Shown here piece after piece: positions 24,601-33,004 of a stretch of 48,371 nt of DNA (positions within the stretch are counted from its first letter, which is position 1; each line of letters starts with the position of its first letter). Under the pieces are notes generated by a model. The model ran no database searches, was not told the DNA's origin, and saw only the letters and a list, made by a program, of their open reading frames with translations. The stretch comes from Oscillospiraceae bacterium (lineage in GTDB: Bacteria > Bacillota > Clostridia > Oscillospirales > Acutalibacteraceae): contig JAQXMC010000020.1 of assembly GCA_029012445.1 (NCBI GenBank), positions 1-48,371 of the forward strand, in the 5' to 3' direction. The position numbers and the translations under genes were made by a program.

Positions 24601-26217
24601 TTATGCTCCTGACATTTTGTTATCTTCATTAAGCTCGTTTTTCTCAAGATATTCGTCATAGGTCTCGACGCGGTCATAAACGCCGTCCGGTCTGAATTCG
24701 ATGATTCTCGTGGCGACCGTCTGCGTGAACTGATGATCGTGAGAAGTGAAGAATATTGAACCGGGGAATTTTATGAGAGCGTTATTCAAGGAGGTTATAG
24801 ATTCAAGGTCAAGGTGGTTTGTCGGCTCGTCAAAAATCAGAACATTTGCGCCGCTGAGCATCATTTTTATAAGCATACAGCGGACTCTTTCGCCTCCGGA
24901 AAGCACCTTGGCTTTTTTTGTCGCTTCCTCGCCTGAGAACATAAGTCTGCCGAGCCAGCCTCTGACATCGGTTTCAAATTGCAGGTCGGAATAGTTTCTG
25001 ACCCAGTCGATGAGCGAATCCTCACAGCCGTCAAAGAAAGAGGAATTGTCGTTGGGGAAATATGACTGAGAGGTCGTGACGCCCCACTTGAAAGAGCCTT
25101 CATCGGGCTCTTCCTCGCCGACGAGTATTTTGAAGAATGTCGTTTTTGCAACGGCGTCAGTTCCGACGAAAGCGACCTTTTCATTGGGCCTTATAGTGAA
25201 ACTCACATTATTGAGCACCTTCCGGCCTCCGACGGTCTTTGAAAGCCCCGTGACGGTGAGAAGATCGTTGCCGATCTCTCTGTCAGGCTTGAACTCGATA
25301 AAGGGGAAGCGCCTTGATGAAACCGGCATATCCTCTAAAACGAGATTGTCGAGCAGCTTCTTTCGGCTTGTTGCCTGCTTTGACTTTGAAGCGTTTGCAC
25401 TGAACCTTGCGATAAATTCTTGAAGCTCTTTCATCTTCGCTTCGGTTTTTTTGTTCTGCTCTCTCATCTGGCGCTGCGCCATCTGAGTGTATTCATACCA
25501 GAAATCATAATTGCCGACATAAAGCGTTATCTTGCCGAAATCGACATCCGCTATATGAGTGCAGACCTTGTTGAGAAAGTGTCTGTCGTGGCTGACGACT
25601 ATGACTGTGTTCTCAAAATTCAGAAGAAAGTTTTCAAGCCAGTCGATAGCCTTGACATCGAGATGGTTTGTCGGCTCATCGAGAAGAAGAATGTCGGGAT
25701 TGCCGAACAGAGCCTGAGCCAGAAGCACCTTGACTTTCATATCGCCGGAAAGATCCTTCATCAGCATATAGTGATATTCGTTGCCGACTCCGAGGGCGTT
25801 GAGAAGAATTTCGGCGTCGCTCTCTGCGCTCCAGCCGTCCATCTCGGCGAACTCCTCCTCAAGCTCGCTTATGCGCATACCGTCCTCATCGGTGAAATCA
25901 GCTTTTGCGTAAAGCTTTTCTTTTTCATCCATTATTTCGATAAGATGCGGATTGCCCATGAGAACGGTTCTGATGACCTCATATTCATCATATTTAAAAT
26001 GATCCTGTTTAAGAACTGAAATTCTCTCTCCGGGGGTTATGCTGACATATCCCTTGTTGGGCTCTATTTCGCCCGAGAGTATTTTCAGAAATGTCGATTT
26101 TCCGGCTCCGTTTGCTCCGATGAGTCCGTAGCAGTTACCGTGAGTGAAGTTTATGCTCACATTTTTGAACAGCTCCCGCCCTCCGTATTGCAAAGAGACA
26201 TTATTTGTGCTTATCAT
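24601..26217 (-). CDS. ABC-F family ATPase
   Basis: 538 residues, no membrane segments: two ABC domains joined by a helical linker, as in ribosome-associated ABC-F proteins (YbiT/EttA/Uup type). First domain: GANGAGKST (34-42) and ILLLDEPTNHLD. Second domain: a degenerate P-loop GTDAVAKTT, the signature LSGGERVRCM and VLIFDEPTNHLDLES. The linker region holds RREQNKK-like basic helices. Family members act on the ribosome; some give antibiotic resistance, but nothing in the sequence says this one does. It lies 19 nt after the 97-residue gene. Confidence 0.94.
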   Translation of the reverse strand: MISTNNVSLQYGGRELFKNVSINFTHGNCYGLIGANGAGKSTFLKILSGEIEPNKGYVSITPGERISVLKQDHFKYDEYEVIRTVLMGNPHLIEIMDEKEKLYAKADFTDEDGMRISELEEEFAEMDGWSAESDAEILLNALGVGNEYHYMLMKDLSGDMKVKVLLAQALFGNPDILLLDEPTNHLDVKAIDWLENFLLNFENTVIVVSHDRHFLNKVCTHIADVDFGKITLYVGNYDFWYEYTQMAQRQMREQNKKTEAKMKELQEFIARFSANASKSKQATSRKKLLDNLVLEDMPVSSRRFPFIEFKPDREIGNDLLTVTGLSKTVGGRKVLNNVSFTIRPNEKVAFVGTDAVAKTTFFKILVGEEEPDEGSFKWGVTTSQSYFPNDNSSFFDGCEDSLIDWVRNYSDLQFETDVRGWLGRLMFSGEEATKKAKVLSGGERVRCMLIKMMLSGANVLIFDEPTNHLDLESITSLNNALIKFPGSIFFTSHDHQFTQTVATRIIEFRPDGVYDRVETYDEYLEKNELNEDNKMSGA

Positions 26218-26236
26218 TTTTGAAGCTCCTCCTTGT

Positions 26237-26530
26237 TCACCAGAGATTTTCTGACTTCATCTCACCGTTTGAGAGAATGTGATATTTCACCTCGATGCTT
26301 TTAACCCCTCTCGTGTATTTTGTGACAACAAGGGCGCTGTCCCAATATTTATGCACGAGCTTTGTCTTGCTTTTTGCGTGTTTTCCGCCGATAAGCGGAA
26401 AGGGGATATCCGGCTGTCTCTCGCCGTCTCTGATGATGACGGTCGGGTGTCCGTTTTCAAAAGTGTAGCTGAAGTTTTCGCCGGTTATCTGACACTTATC
26501 ATCGCTGCCGGTTATTTTTATGTTTTCCAT
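26237..26530 (-). CDS. Small beta-rich protein, unknown function
   Basis: 97 residues, not recognised. It reads as a series of short beta strands (NIKITGSD, KCQITGENFSYTFENG, TVIIRDG, KLVHKYWDSALVVTKYT, IEVKYHILSNG), with no signal or membrane segment. It sits 27 nt after the MATE gene and 19 nt before the ABC-F gene on the same strand, so it belongs to that operon. The upstream sequence has GGAAAACGGAAAA before the ATG, a weak site. Confidence 0.65.
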   Translation of the reverse strand: MENIKITGSDDKCQITGENFSYTFENGHPTVIIRDGERQPDIPFPLIGGKHAKSKTKLVHKYWDSALVVTKYTRGVKSIEVKYHILSNGEMKSENLW

Positions 26531-26557
26531 TTTTCCGTTTTCCTTACGCGCCAGCTT

Positions 26558-27952
26558 TTAACTGTCGCCGATCCTTTCCACCATATTTTTGGCCCATGTG
26601 CCGCTTTTGACCATTGCAAAGCCTATAACCGATTTTATAACCTCGGAACAGAGAACAATGTAATAAATTGTAACTATATTAAGAGAAGTGAATCTCGTTA
26701 ATATATAAGCGAGAGGTATCATCACAACCCATGTGAACACGCTGTCGAAAAGCATGGTTATGAAGGTTTTGCCGCCCGTTCTGATGGTGAAGTAGCAGCT
26801 GTGATTGAAGGCGTTTATCGGCATCACAAGAGCAGTCGCCGTCATAAACTTTGTCGCGAGAACCCGAACGCTTTCATCGGTGTTATAGATAAGCGGAATA
26901 TAGGGCGCGGCTAAAATGAACAGCATGCCGATGACAAAGCAGGTCATGACCGAAAGAGTTATCATCTTTCTCGCCGAGTCTTTGGCTTTTTCTATTTCTC
27001 CGGCTCCGAGCATAGGACCTATAACTATTGATATTGCGTTTCCTATGGCAAAGAAAACTATGCTGAACAGATCCGACACGGTCGATGTCATGTTGGAAGC
27101 CGCAACGACAGCGAGACCCCTTGTCGAATAGCTCTGAAGAAGAGCCACCATTCCGAGCGACCACATAACCTCGTTGAGAAGAAGTGGCATACCCTTTATC
27201 GTTACGGATTTGACGATCGGCAGAGGGATTTTTGCGCCTTTATAAACGCTCTTTATGAACGGATGCCTGTCGCTTTGAGCGTGTGTGGCAATAAGAACTA
27301 TCGCAAGCTCGACAAATCTTGATATATTCGTTGCGATAGCCGCCCCGACGACGCCCATTGCCTTTGCGCCGAAGTGACCGAAAATGAGAACATAGTTAAA
27401 GAAGAGATTGACAAAGACCGCCGTAACGCCGGCCGCCATCGGGAGAACGGTGCAGCCAGTTTCGCGAAGCGTTGTGGCGTAGACCTGAGAAACCGCATAG
27501 GGGACAAGGCCTATCAGAATAACCCGAAGATAATCCTTTGAGTATTGCAGCGTTTTTTCAATGTCTCCGACGCCGTCGCTGCTTTTGGAAAGAAAGAGCC
27601 TGATCAGCGGTTCGTCGAATCTGATAAAGATAAAAAAAGCCGCAGCAAGCAGCACAGCCGCAAGATAAAACTTATATCTCATCGTGTGGGCGACGCTTTT
27701 CTGATCGCCCTTTCCGAAAAACTGGGCTGAGAAAATGCCTGCTCCGGAAAATCCGCCGAACAGGGCAAGATAGAATATGAATATCATGTTGCCTATTATT
27801 GCAACGCCGGACATTTGCTCGGTTCCGATTCTGCCGACCATTATGTTGTCAAGAAAGCTGACAAAATTCGATATAAAATTCTGAATGACGATCGGCAGCG
27901 CCAGTGAACAAACCATTTTATAAAACTTTTTATCGCCGAAATATTTGCTCAT
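26558..27952 (-). CDS. MATE-family efflux transporter
   Basis: An inner-membrane protein of 464 residues with twelve predicted helices. MATE hallmarks: ALPIVIQNFISNFVSFLDNIMVGRIG at the start and MSGVAIIGNMIF soon after. Substrate unknown; family members export drugs or metabolites with Na+ or H+. First gene of the MATE - 97-aa protein - ABC-F - antiporter operon. Its promoter lies inside the terminator of the upstream gene. Confidence 0.93.
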   Translation of the reverse strand: MSKYFGDKKFYKMVCSLALPIVIQNFISNFVSFLDNIMVGRIGTEQMSGVAIIGNMIFIFYLALFGGFSGAGIFSAQFFGKGDQKSVAHTMRYKFYLAAVLLAAAFFIFIRFDEPLIRLFLSKSSDGVGDIEKTLQYSKDYLRVILIGLVPYAVSQVYATTLRETGCTVLPMAAGVTAVFVNLFFNYVLIFGHFGAKAMGVVGAAIATNISRFVELAIVLIATHAQSDRHPFIKSVYKGAKIPLPIVKSVTIKGMPLLLNEVMWSLGMVALLQSYSTRGLAVVAASNMTSTVSDLFSIVFFAIGNAISIVIGPMLGAGEIEKAKDSARKMITLSVMTCFVIGMLFILAAPYIPLIYNTDESVRVLATKFMTATALVMPINAFNHSCYFTIRTGGKTFITMLFDSVFTWVVMIPLAYILTRFTSLNIVTIYYIVLCSEVIKSVIGFAMVKSGTWAKNMVERIGDS

Positions 27953-27997
27953 AATTCCCTCTTATTTTTATAAATTCATTATAACTCACAAAACACC

Positions 27998-28026
27998 ATT
28001 ATATCATATCGGACCATAAAAGTAAA
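27998..28026 (-). promoter_or_regulatory. Promoter of the MATE operon
   Basis: On the minus strand TTTACT (28026-28021), 17-nt spacer, TATAAT (28003-27998). The -35 box is part of the 28018-28054 terminator stem. Confidence 0.65.
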
Positions 28027-28054
28027 GAACCGCAGAATGCGGTTCTTTACTTTT
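28018..28054. terminator. Terminator after the YabE-like gene
   Basis: AGTAAAGAACCGCA pairs with TGCGGTTCTTTACT around a 3-nt loop. T-runs lie on both strands. Confidence 0.8.
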
Positions 28055-28106
28055 ATTAAAATTTTTGAGGAATTTATTATTTTATCTTTTTGAGATTGTG
28101 GCAGCC

Positions 28107-29357
28107 TCAGTCGTCAAGAATATATATTTCAACATTTCTTCTGCCGAATTTGACGCAGTCGTCATAGGACCTCATATAGAGATCAACGACCGTTCTGCTG
28201 CCGTTTGTTGCAAATCCGCCCGTGTCCGCTGCTATTGCATAACCGTATACGAACTTTCCGTCCGAAGAAACGATATACATTTTAGTTCCGTAGGGGATCT
28301 GCTTGGGATTGACTGCGACATAGCCCTGTCTGACCTTAACGCCGGTCGAGCAGGTCGTTCCGCAGCAATACGCCGTTGCACTGCCCGTGATGAGCTTTTT
28401 ATATTTTGTCGGTCTTCCGTTTTCATCGAGCTTAACGCTTGAAGGCAGCGCAAACTCCGAAATTACCTGTTTGCCGTTGACCTTAACGACAGGTCTTGAC
28501 TTCGTGCCTTTCTTGACAACCTTTTCAACGGCGTCCTTTTTGACCTTTGTCTTGACTACCTCTGATTTTATCAGCTCTCCGTCAACATACTTATCCTTAT
28601 AGGTGACGACCTTGACGCCGTTCTTGCCCTGTTTGACTACCTTAGTCTGATCCTTATACATTGAGCTGTCTTTGATTATTTTTGTCTTATAGGAGAGCGT
28701 CTCGGTTTCCTTCCGGGTTTTATAGGAAACTCTCTTGATCCGGATCTTCATGCCTTCCTTGACCGGCTTATCGACTCCGACATTGATTTCATCATTTTCG
28801 CCGAGAGTGATGCCGGCGTTTTTGAGAGCCTGACCCACCGTGCCTACCGCAACATTGTAGCTCTTTGTTTTTCCGTCAACCGTGATGGTCACTCCGAAAG
28901 CCCTTGAGACCTTTATGACCATTGAATCCGAAACATACTGGTCGGCGCTGCAGTTGAGGGTGTCGCCCTCCGAGAGTTTAACTCTCGCTAACTCAAGCGC
29001 GTCCTTGACCGTTCCGGCGGTCTTGACGAAATATTTTTTGCTGCCGTCAACGACTGTTACCTCGCACGCACGGTAAACATAAATGATACCGTCATCTTCG
29101 CCCTCGGTGTAATTGGTGAGATCCACGAGGTCGTATTCGCCGATCTTGACATTTGCTTTGTTGAGGATATCCTCCGGCTGTGAAGAGAACGAAACCACCT
29201 TTATGAATTCGTTGTCACAGAAAACGAAAGCCGTTGTCAGATTGGCTGCAGCCGCAACCGTTGAGGCTGTGCAGGTGATAATTACGAGGACGGCGATCAG
29301 GACTCTGACGAGCTGATAGCGGATCCTTTCGTTAGCACCTTTGATCTGTTTAATCAT
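28107..29357 (-). CDS. YabE-like exported protein with DUF348, G5 and 3D domains
   Basis: 416 residues. Residues 15-38 are a signal or membrane anchor. Three DUF348 ubiquitin-like repeats follow at about 40-95, 98-150 and 155-205, then a G5 domain (207-285) and a C-terminal 3D domain (323-414), with Asp378 in AADTGGF and Asp392 in VVDLYM among its conserved acids. Related proteins (YabE, Rpf2-like) act on peptidoglycan as lytic transglycosylases. Single gene with its own consensus promoter and terminator. The ATG has AAAGGAG 7 nt upstream. Confidence 0.92.
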   Translation of the reverse strand: MIKQIKGANERIRYQLVRVLIAVLVIITCTASTVAAAANLTTAFVFCDNEFIKVVSFSSQPEDILNKANVKIGEYDLVDLTNYTEGEDDGIIYVYRACEVTVVDGSKKYFVKTAGTVKDALELARVKLSEGDTLNCSADQYVSDSMVIKVSRAFGVTITVDGKTKSYNVAVGTVGQALKNAGITLGENDEINVGVDKPVKEGMKIRIKRVSYKTRKETETLSYKTKIIKDSSMYKDQTKVVKQGKNGVKVVTYKDKYVDGELIKSEVVKTKVKKDAVEKVVKKGTKSRPVVKVNGKQVISEFALPSSVKLDENGRPTKYKKLITGSATAYCCGTTCSTGVKVRQGYVAVNPKQIPYGTKMYIVSSDGKFVYGYAIAADTGGFATNGSRTVVDLYMRSYDDCVKFGRRNVEIYILDD

Positions 29358-29474
29358 CGAATTGCTCCTTTAAGTATCGAACGCCGAAAACCGGGCTTGA
29401 AACGGCCTGATTTTCTGAGATTTTGCGTGGTACGCAATGTGCGTCCGACCGTAATTTTCGCAGCGACATTGAGC

Positions 29475-29503
29475 ATTATAGTATTTTTCAACCAAGTTGT
29501 CAA
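29475..29503 (-). promoter_or_regulatory. Perfect consensus promoter of the YabE-like gene
   Basis: On the minus strand TTGACA (29503-29498), 17-nt spacer, TATAAT (29480-29475). Confidence 0.88.
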
Positions 29504-29959
29504 ATATTTTCTCAGGCACTTTTTGTGCAATATGACGAAGTCTTTTTAATTTTTCTTCAAAAATTCACATTTTTCACCCCTGGTTTGAGCTATCGATTTA
29601 AAGTGATAAAATAAATTTGACGAAAATTTTGTACAAAACATGAAAAAATCGCTTTTTTGATTTTTTGCTGTTTTTTGTATACAATCTGGTAATTTTGTCT
29701 ATGAAAACAGCACTTTCTTCATAAGATATTATTGCCTTTTCAGGAAAAAATAAACATATTTTATTCATTTTTCAGACATGAAATTCCGGGTTTAACACAG
29801 GTTATTTTACACGGTGAAAATAAGCGCCGGACAAGCGCTGAAACAGGCGAAAATCAAGGTGCTATTTTTCTCATCAACAATTAAATCTGCTCAAAATCAG
29901 CCCGCCGGCAGGAGAGCAGGAAAATGCTTTCTTGTCAAAATAAGAAGTCAAAAATAAAG

Positions 29960-29993
29960 GGGCAGAGAGTGAAAAGCTTCTTACTCTCTGCCC
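29960..29993 (-). terminator. Terminator of the GH3 gene
   Basis: GGGCAGAGAGT (29960-29970) pairs with ACTCTCTGCCC (29983-29993), followed on the minus strand by CCTTTATTTTT. Confidence 0.75.
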
Positions 29994-30018
29994 GTATACT
30001 ATATTATATGTAACAGCG

Positions 30019-32463
30019 TCAGATCTGTTTCAAAAGCGTCGGAAGCTTGGCGATAGCTCCTGCGAGGCCCTTTAAGATCTTGCCCAGACCCTTGCCCTCG
30101 TTTTCGCCGTTGAGGATCATGAGAAGACCGTTAGCCATTTCTTCCGTGAACACGCCGCCGCTCATTGCGACAAAGTCACGGACTGGGATCTGGAGAGCCA
30201 TGGCTTTCATCATTCCTGATGACGAGCCGCCCGCATTGAAGTTGAGACTGAGCACCTTATCAATAAGAGCGTTGATCCTCTTGCCCCATTTTGAGTTGAC
30301 TGCGTCCTCAAGAGAGCAGTTGATATCAAGAGGCTCTGCCGCCGGTCTCGCCGACTGCGGGATCTCTCTGCCGAGCACTGCGGCGAACTGACCGTCGGGT
30401 ACATTCATAATATCAGCTTCATAATATGCGGGAGCCGATACCCTGAAATCGGGAATTTCAGCATCGACCGTGCTGTCGACATGAACCGAGGTGCTCAGGC
30501 GGATATCTCTTGACGATGCGCCGATAAGAATATCAAAATCTCCGCTTTCAACATGCCAGTCATGAATGTTGGTGTTATAGTATGCGAAAGCTCTTTTATC
30601 AAGCTCAACGGATACGCTCTTTTCCTCGCCCGGCTCAAGGAATACCTTTTTGAAGCCTTTGAGCTCTTTCTTGGGGCGGAAAATAGTGCTTTCGCGGTCG
30701 GAAACATAGACCTGAGCGATTTCAGCGCCCGCAACATCGCCGACATTTTTAATTTTGAAGCTGACCTTGACAGTGTCAGTGTCTTTTATGTTCTTTTTGC
30801 TGACTCTTGCGCCGGAATATTCAAATTTTGTGTAGGAAAGACCGTAGCCGAACGGGAACTGAACATCCTTGCCGGCGGTGTCGTAGTATCTGTATCCGAT
30901 ATAAACGCTTTCTCTGTATTCGACCGTCTTTGTTGAGCCGGGGAAGTTGTTAAAGCAGGGAGTATCACTGAGTGCGTACGGATAAGTTTCGGCGAGCTTG
31001 CCGGAGGGATTCACTTTTCCGGTGAGGATATCGACAATAGCGCTGCCGCCCGCCTGACCTCCGAGGTACGCGTTAAGTAGCGCTTTGACCTTGCCGAGCC
31101 ACGGCATTGCAACCGGAGAGCCGCCGAAGAGAATGACCGCCGCATTGGGGTTGACTGCGCAAACGGCTTCAATGAGCTCTGTGTGAGACTGCGGAAGCTC
31201 CATGTGGCTTCTGTCGTAGCCCTCAGATTCATAGTCCTCGGTCAGGCCGACAAACAGAAGGACGATATCCGACTTTTCGGCGACGGAGACTGCGTCGGCA
31301 ATGAGCGCATAGTCGGGTTTGTCTGACTTTTTGTCATAGCCCGGAGCGTATAAAGGAGCATAGCCGGCCTCGATAAACGAATCGAAAGCGTTGTCGAGCT
31401 TAGTGGGATTGATATTTGAGGAGCCTGCGCCCTGATATCTCGGCGCGCGGGAAAGCTCGCCGATAATGCCGATTTTCTTATCCTTCGATATCGGCAGGAA
31501 GGAATCGTCGTTTTTGAGAAGGACCATCGACTCGCCTGCGACCTTTCTGGCCAGAGCGTGGTGCGCTTCCTTGTCATAGGTGTATTCGCAAAGGGTTTTC
31601 TTCGATTTGATTATGAGGTCGAGAAGTCTGTCGACCGCCTTGTCGAGATCTGCTTCGTCAAGCTTGCCCGAAAGAACGGCGTCATAAAGCTTGCCGGAGT
31701 TATATCCGCCGGAGGTGGGCATTTCAAGATCGTTGCCCGCTTTGAGACCGACCACTCTGTCGTTGACTGCGCCCCAGTCGCTGACGACTATGCCGTTAAA
31801 GCCCCATTCATCTCTGAGAACTTCGGTCTGAAGCCAATGATTGTCGGAGCAATAGGTGCCGTTGAGCCTGTTATAGGCATTCATGACGGTCCACGGCTGA
31901 GCCTTTTTGACAGCGATCTCAAACGCGGAAAGATAAATCTCGCGAAGCGCTCTTTCATCAACAACGGAATCGATCTTCATTCTTCTGGCTTCCTGGCTGT
32001 TGGCTGCGAAGTGCTTGAGCGATGTGCCGATTCCCTTTGACTGAACGCCGTTGATGAGTCCCGCGGCGACCTCACCGGCAAGCAGGGGATCTTCAGAGAA
32101 GTATTCAAAGTTTCTGCCGCAAAGAGGTGAACGCTTCATGTTGACGCCGGGGCCGAGAATAACGCTGACCTTTTCCTGGAGACACTCCTCGCCGAGAGCC
32201 TCGCCCATTTCATAGAGAAGATCGGGGTCCCAAGAGCAGGCGGTTGTGACCGCTGTGGGAAAACAAGTCGCCGGAACTGAATTGTTGAGCGATGAGCCGC
32301 TGACGCTTTCGTCCTTCTTTCTGAGTCCGTGAGGGCCGTCTGTCAGGCAGATAGACGGCAGACCGAGACGGGGTACTCCGTACATATGCCAGAAATCCTT
32401 GCCGGAGCAAAGATTGACTTTTTCCTGTAATGTCAGTTTTGAAATTATGTCCTGATGTTTCAT
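30019..32463 (-). CDS. GH3 family beta-glucosidase-type glycoside hydrolase
   Basis: 814 residues, no signal peptide, so it acts inside the cell on imported oligosaccharides. The GH3 N-terminal barrel has KHFAANSQE (150-158) and the nucleophile Asp229 in GIVVSDWGAVND. The GH3 C-terminal domain follows, then a fibronectin-like domain (about 590-665, AQVYVSDRESTI and RAFAYYN). The last 110 or so residues are an extra helical tail seen in clostridial members. Sugar specificity cannot be read. ATG 32463 has GGGAGGAA upstream, better than the longer frame. No transporter gene is adjacent. Confidence 0.93.
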   Translation of the reverse strand: MKHQDIISKLTLQEKVNLCSGKDFWHMYGVPRLGLPSICLTDGPHGLRKKDESVSGSSLNNSVPATCFPTAVTTACSWDPDLLYEMGEALGEECLQEKVSVILGPGVNMKRSPLCGRNFEYFSEDPLLAGEVAAGLINGVQSKGIGTSLKHFAANSQEARRMKIDSVVDERALREIYLSAFEIAVKKAQPWTVMNAYNRLNGTYCSDNHWLQTEVLRDEWGFNGIVVSDWGAVNDRVVGLKAGNDLEMPTSGGYNSGKLYDAVLSGKLDEADLDKAVDRLLDLIIKSKKTLCEYTYDKEAHHALARKVAGESMVLLKNDDSFLPISKDKKIGIIGELSRAPRYQGAGSSNINPTKLDNAFDSFIEAGYAPLYAPGYDKKSDKPDYALIADAVSVAEKSDIVLLFVGLTEDYESEGYDRSHMELPQSHTELIEAVCAVNPNAAVILFGGSPVAMPWLGKVKALLNAYLGGQAGGSAIVDILTGKVNPSGKLAETYPYALSDTPCFNNFPGSTKTVEYRESVYIGYRYYDTAGKDVQFPFGYGLSYTKFEYSGARVSKKNIKDTDTVKVSFKIKNVGDVAGAEIAQVYVSDRESTIFRPKKELKGFKKVFLEPGEEKSVSVELDKRAFAYYNTNIHDWHVESGDFDILIGASSRDIRLSTSVHVDSTVDAEIPDFRVSAPAYYEADIMNVPDGQFAAVLGREIPQSARPAAEPLDINCSLEDAVNSKWGKRINALIDKVLSLNFNAGGSSSGMMKAMALQIPVRDFVAMSGGVFTEEMANGLLMILNGENEGKGLGKILKGLAGAIAKLPTLLKQI

Positions 32464-32497
32464 ACAAATTCCTCCCGCATAATAGATTAACAAAAAT

Positions 32498-32527
32498 ATT
32501 ATACTATATAATAAGCGGGCTTTTCAA
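32498..32527 (-). promoter_or_regulatory. Promoter of the GH3 gene
   Basis: On the minus strand TTGAAA (32527-32522), 18-nt spacer, TATAAT (32503-32498). Confidence 0.7.
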
Positions 32528-32711
32528 GAGTTTTTATTGTAATTTAATTTATGCGGTTCAAGGCTTTCTGACCGGAGAACTAAAACGGTGAAAAGGCATT
32601 TCAATAAAGAAAGGTCCGGCCGAACAGGCGGAATATGCTCGGACCGGACTGCGCTATCAAAGAAGCTTTTATGAAAAAACTTCAAATCAAAAAAATTTTT
32701 CGCTTTTCCTA

Positions 32712-32740
32712 TTGATTATCCCGAAAGTTTGTGATATAAT
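32712..32740 (+). promoter_or_regulatory. Promoter of tRNA-Val
   Basis: TTGATT (32712-32717), 17-nt spacer, TATAAT (32735-32740), 14 nt before the tRNA. Confidence 0.8.
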
Positions 32741-32754
32741 CGCTTCAGTTTTAC

Positions 32755-32831
32755 GGAGGCTTAGCTCAGTTGGTTAGAGTACTTGCTTGACATGCAAGGG
32801 GTCACTGGTTCAAGTCCAGCAGTCTCCACCA
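32755..32831 (+). tRNA. tRNA-Val (anticodon GAC)
   Basis: A complete cloverleaf: acceptor GGAGGCT with AGTCTCC (one G-U), D-arm AGCTCAGTTGGTTAGAG, anticodon stem CTTGC/GCAAG with loop TTGACAT (GAC at 32789-32791), T-arm with GGTTCAAGTCC, and an encoded CCA end. Single tRNA with its own promoter and terminator. Confidence 0.95.
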
Positions 32832-32866
32832 AAAATCCCGTTCGCAGATGCGAACGGGATTTTTAC
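32831..32866 (+). terminator. Terminator of tRNA-Val
   Basis: AAAATCCCGTTCGC pairs with GCGAACGGGATTTT around a short loop, followed by T's. Confidence 0.85.
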
Positions 32867-32926
32867 TCTTTTCTTTCCCAATCGCGACACAGATATTTTT
32901 CAATCTTAATTAAGCATAGCAAAATA

Positions 32927-32962
32927 GTAACGGACGCATTGTTTCTGCAATGCGTCCGTTAC
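32927..32962. terminator. Terminator of the APC permease gene
   Basis: GTAACGGACGCATTG pairs with CAATGCGTCCGTTAC, a perfect 15-bp stem about 45 nt after the permease stop. T-richness after the stem on the minus strand is modest. Confidence 0.65.
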
Positions 32963-33004
32963 AGTATATTGAGAATCAGAAAGGACTGGATATCAATTTA
33001 AAGC

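Larger units (their letters stand above)
29358..30018. other. Long intergenic region upstream of the YabE-like gene
   Basis: 661 nt, strongly AT-rich from 29520 to 29830. It contains the YabE promoter (29475-29503) with an approximately 110-nt leader, and the GH3 terminator at 29960-29993. I looked for the c-di-AMP (ydaO-type) riboswitch often linked to such cell-wall genes and did not see it. No ORF of note. Confidence 0.5.

Noticed and set aside
29358..29520. c-di-AMP riboswitch before the YabE-like gene
   Set aside because: The leader is only about 110 nt and lacks the conserved ydaO core.
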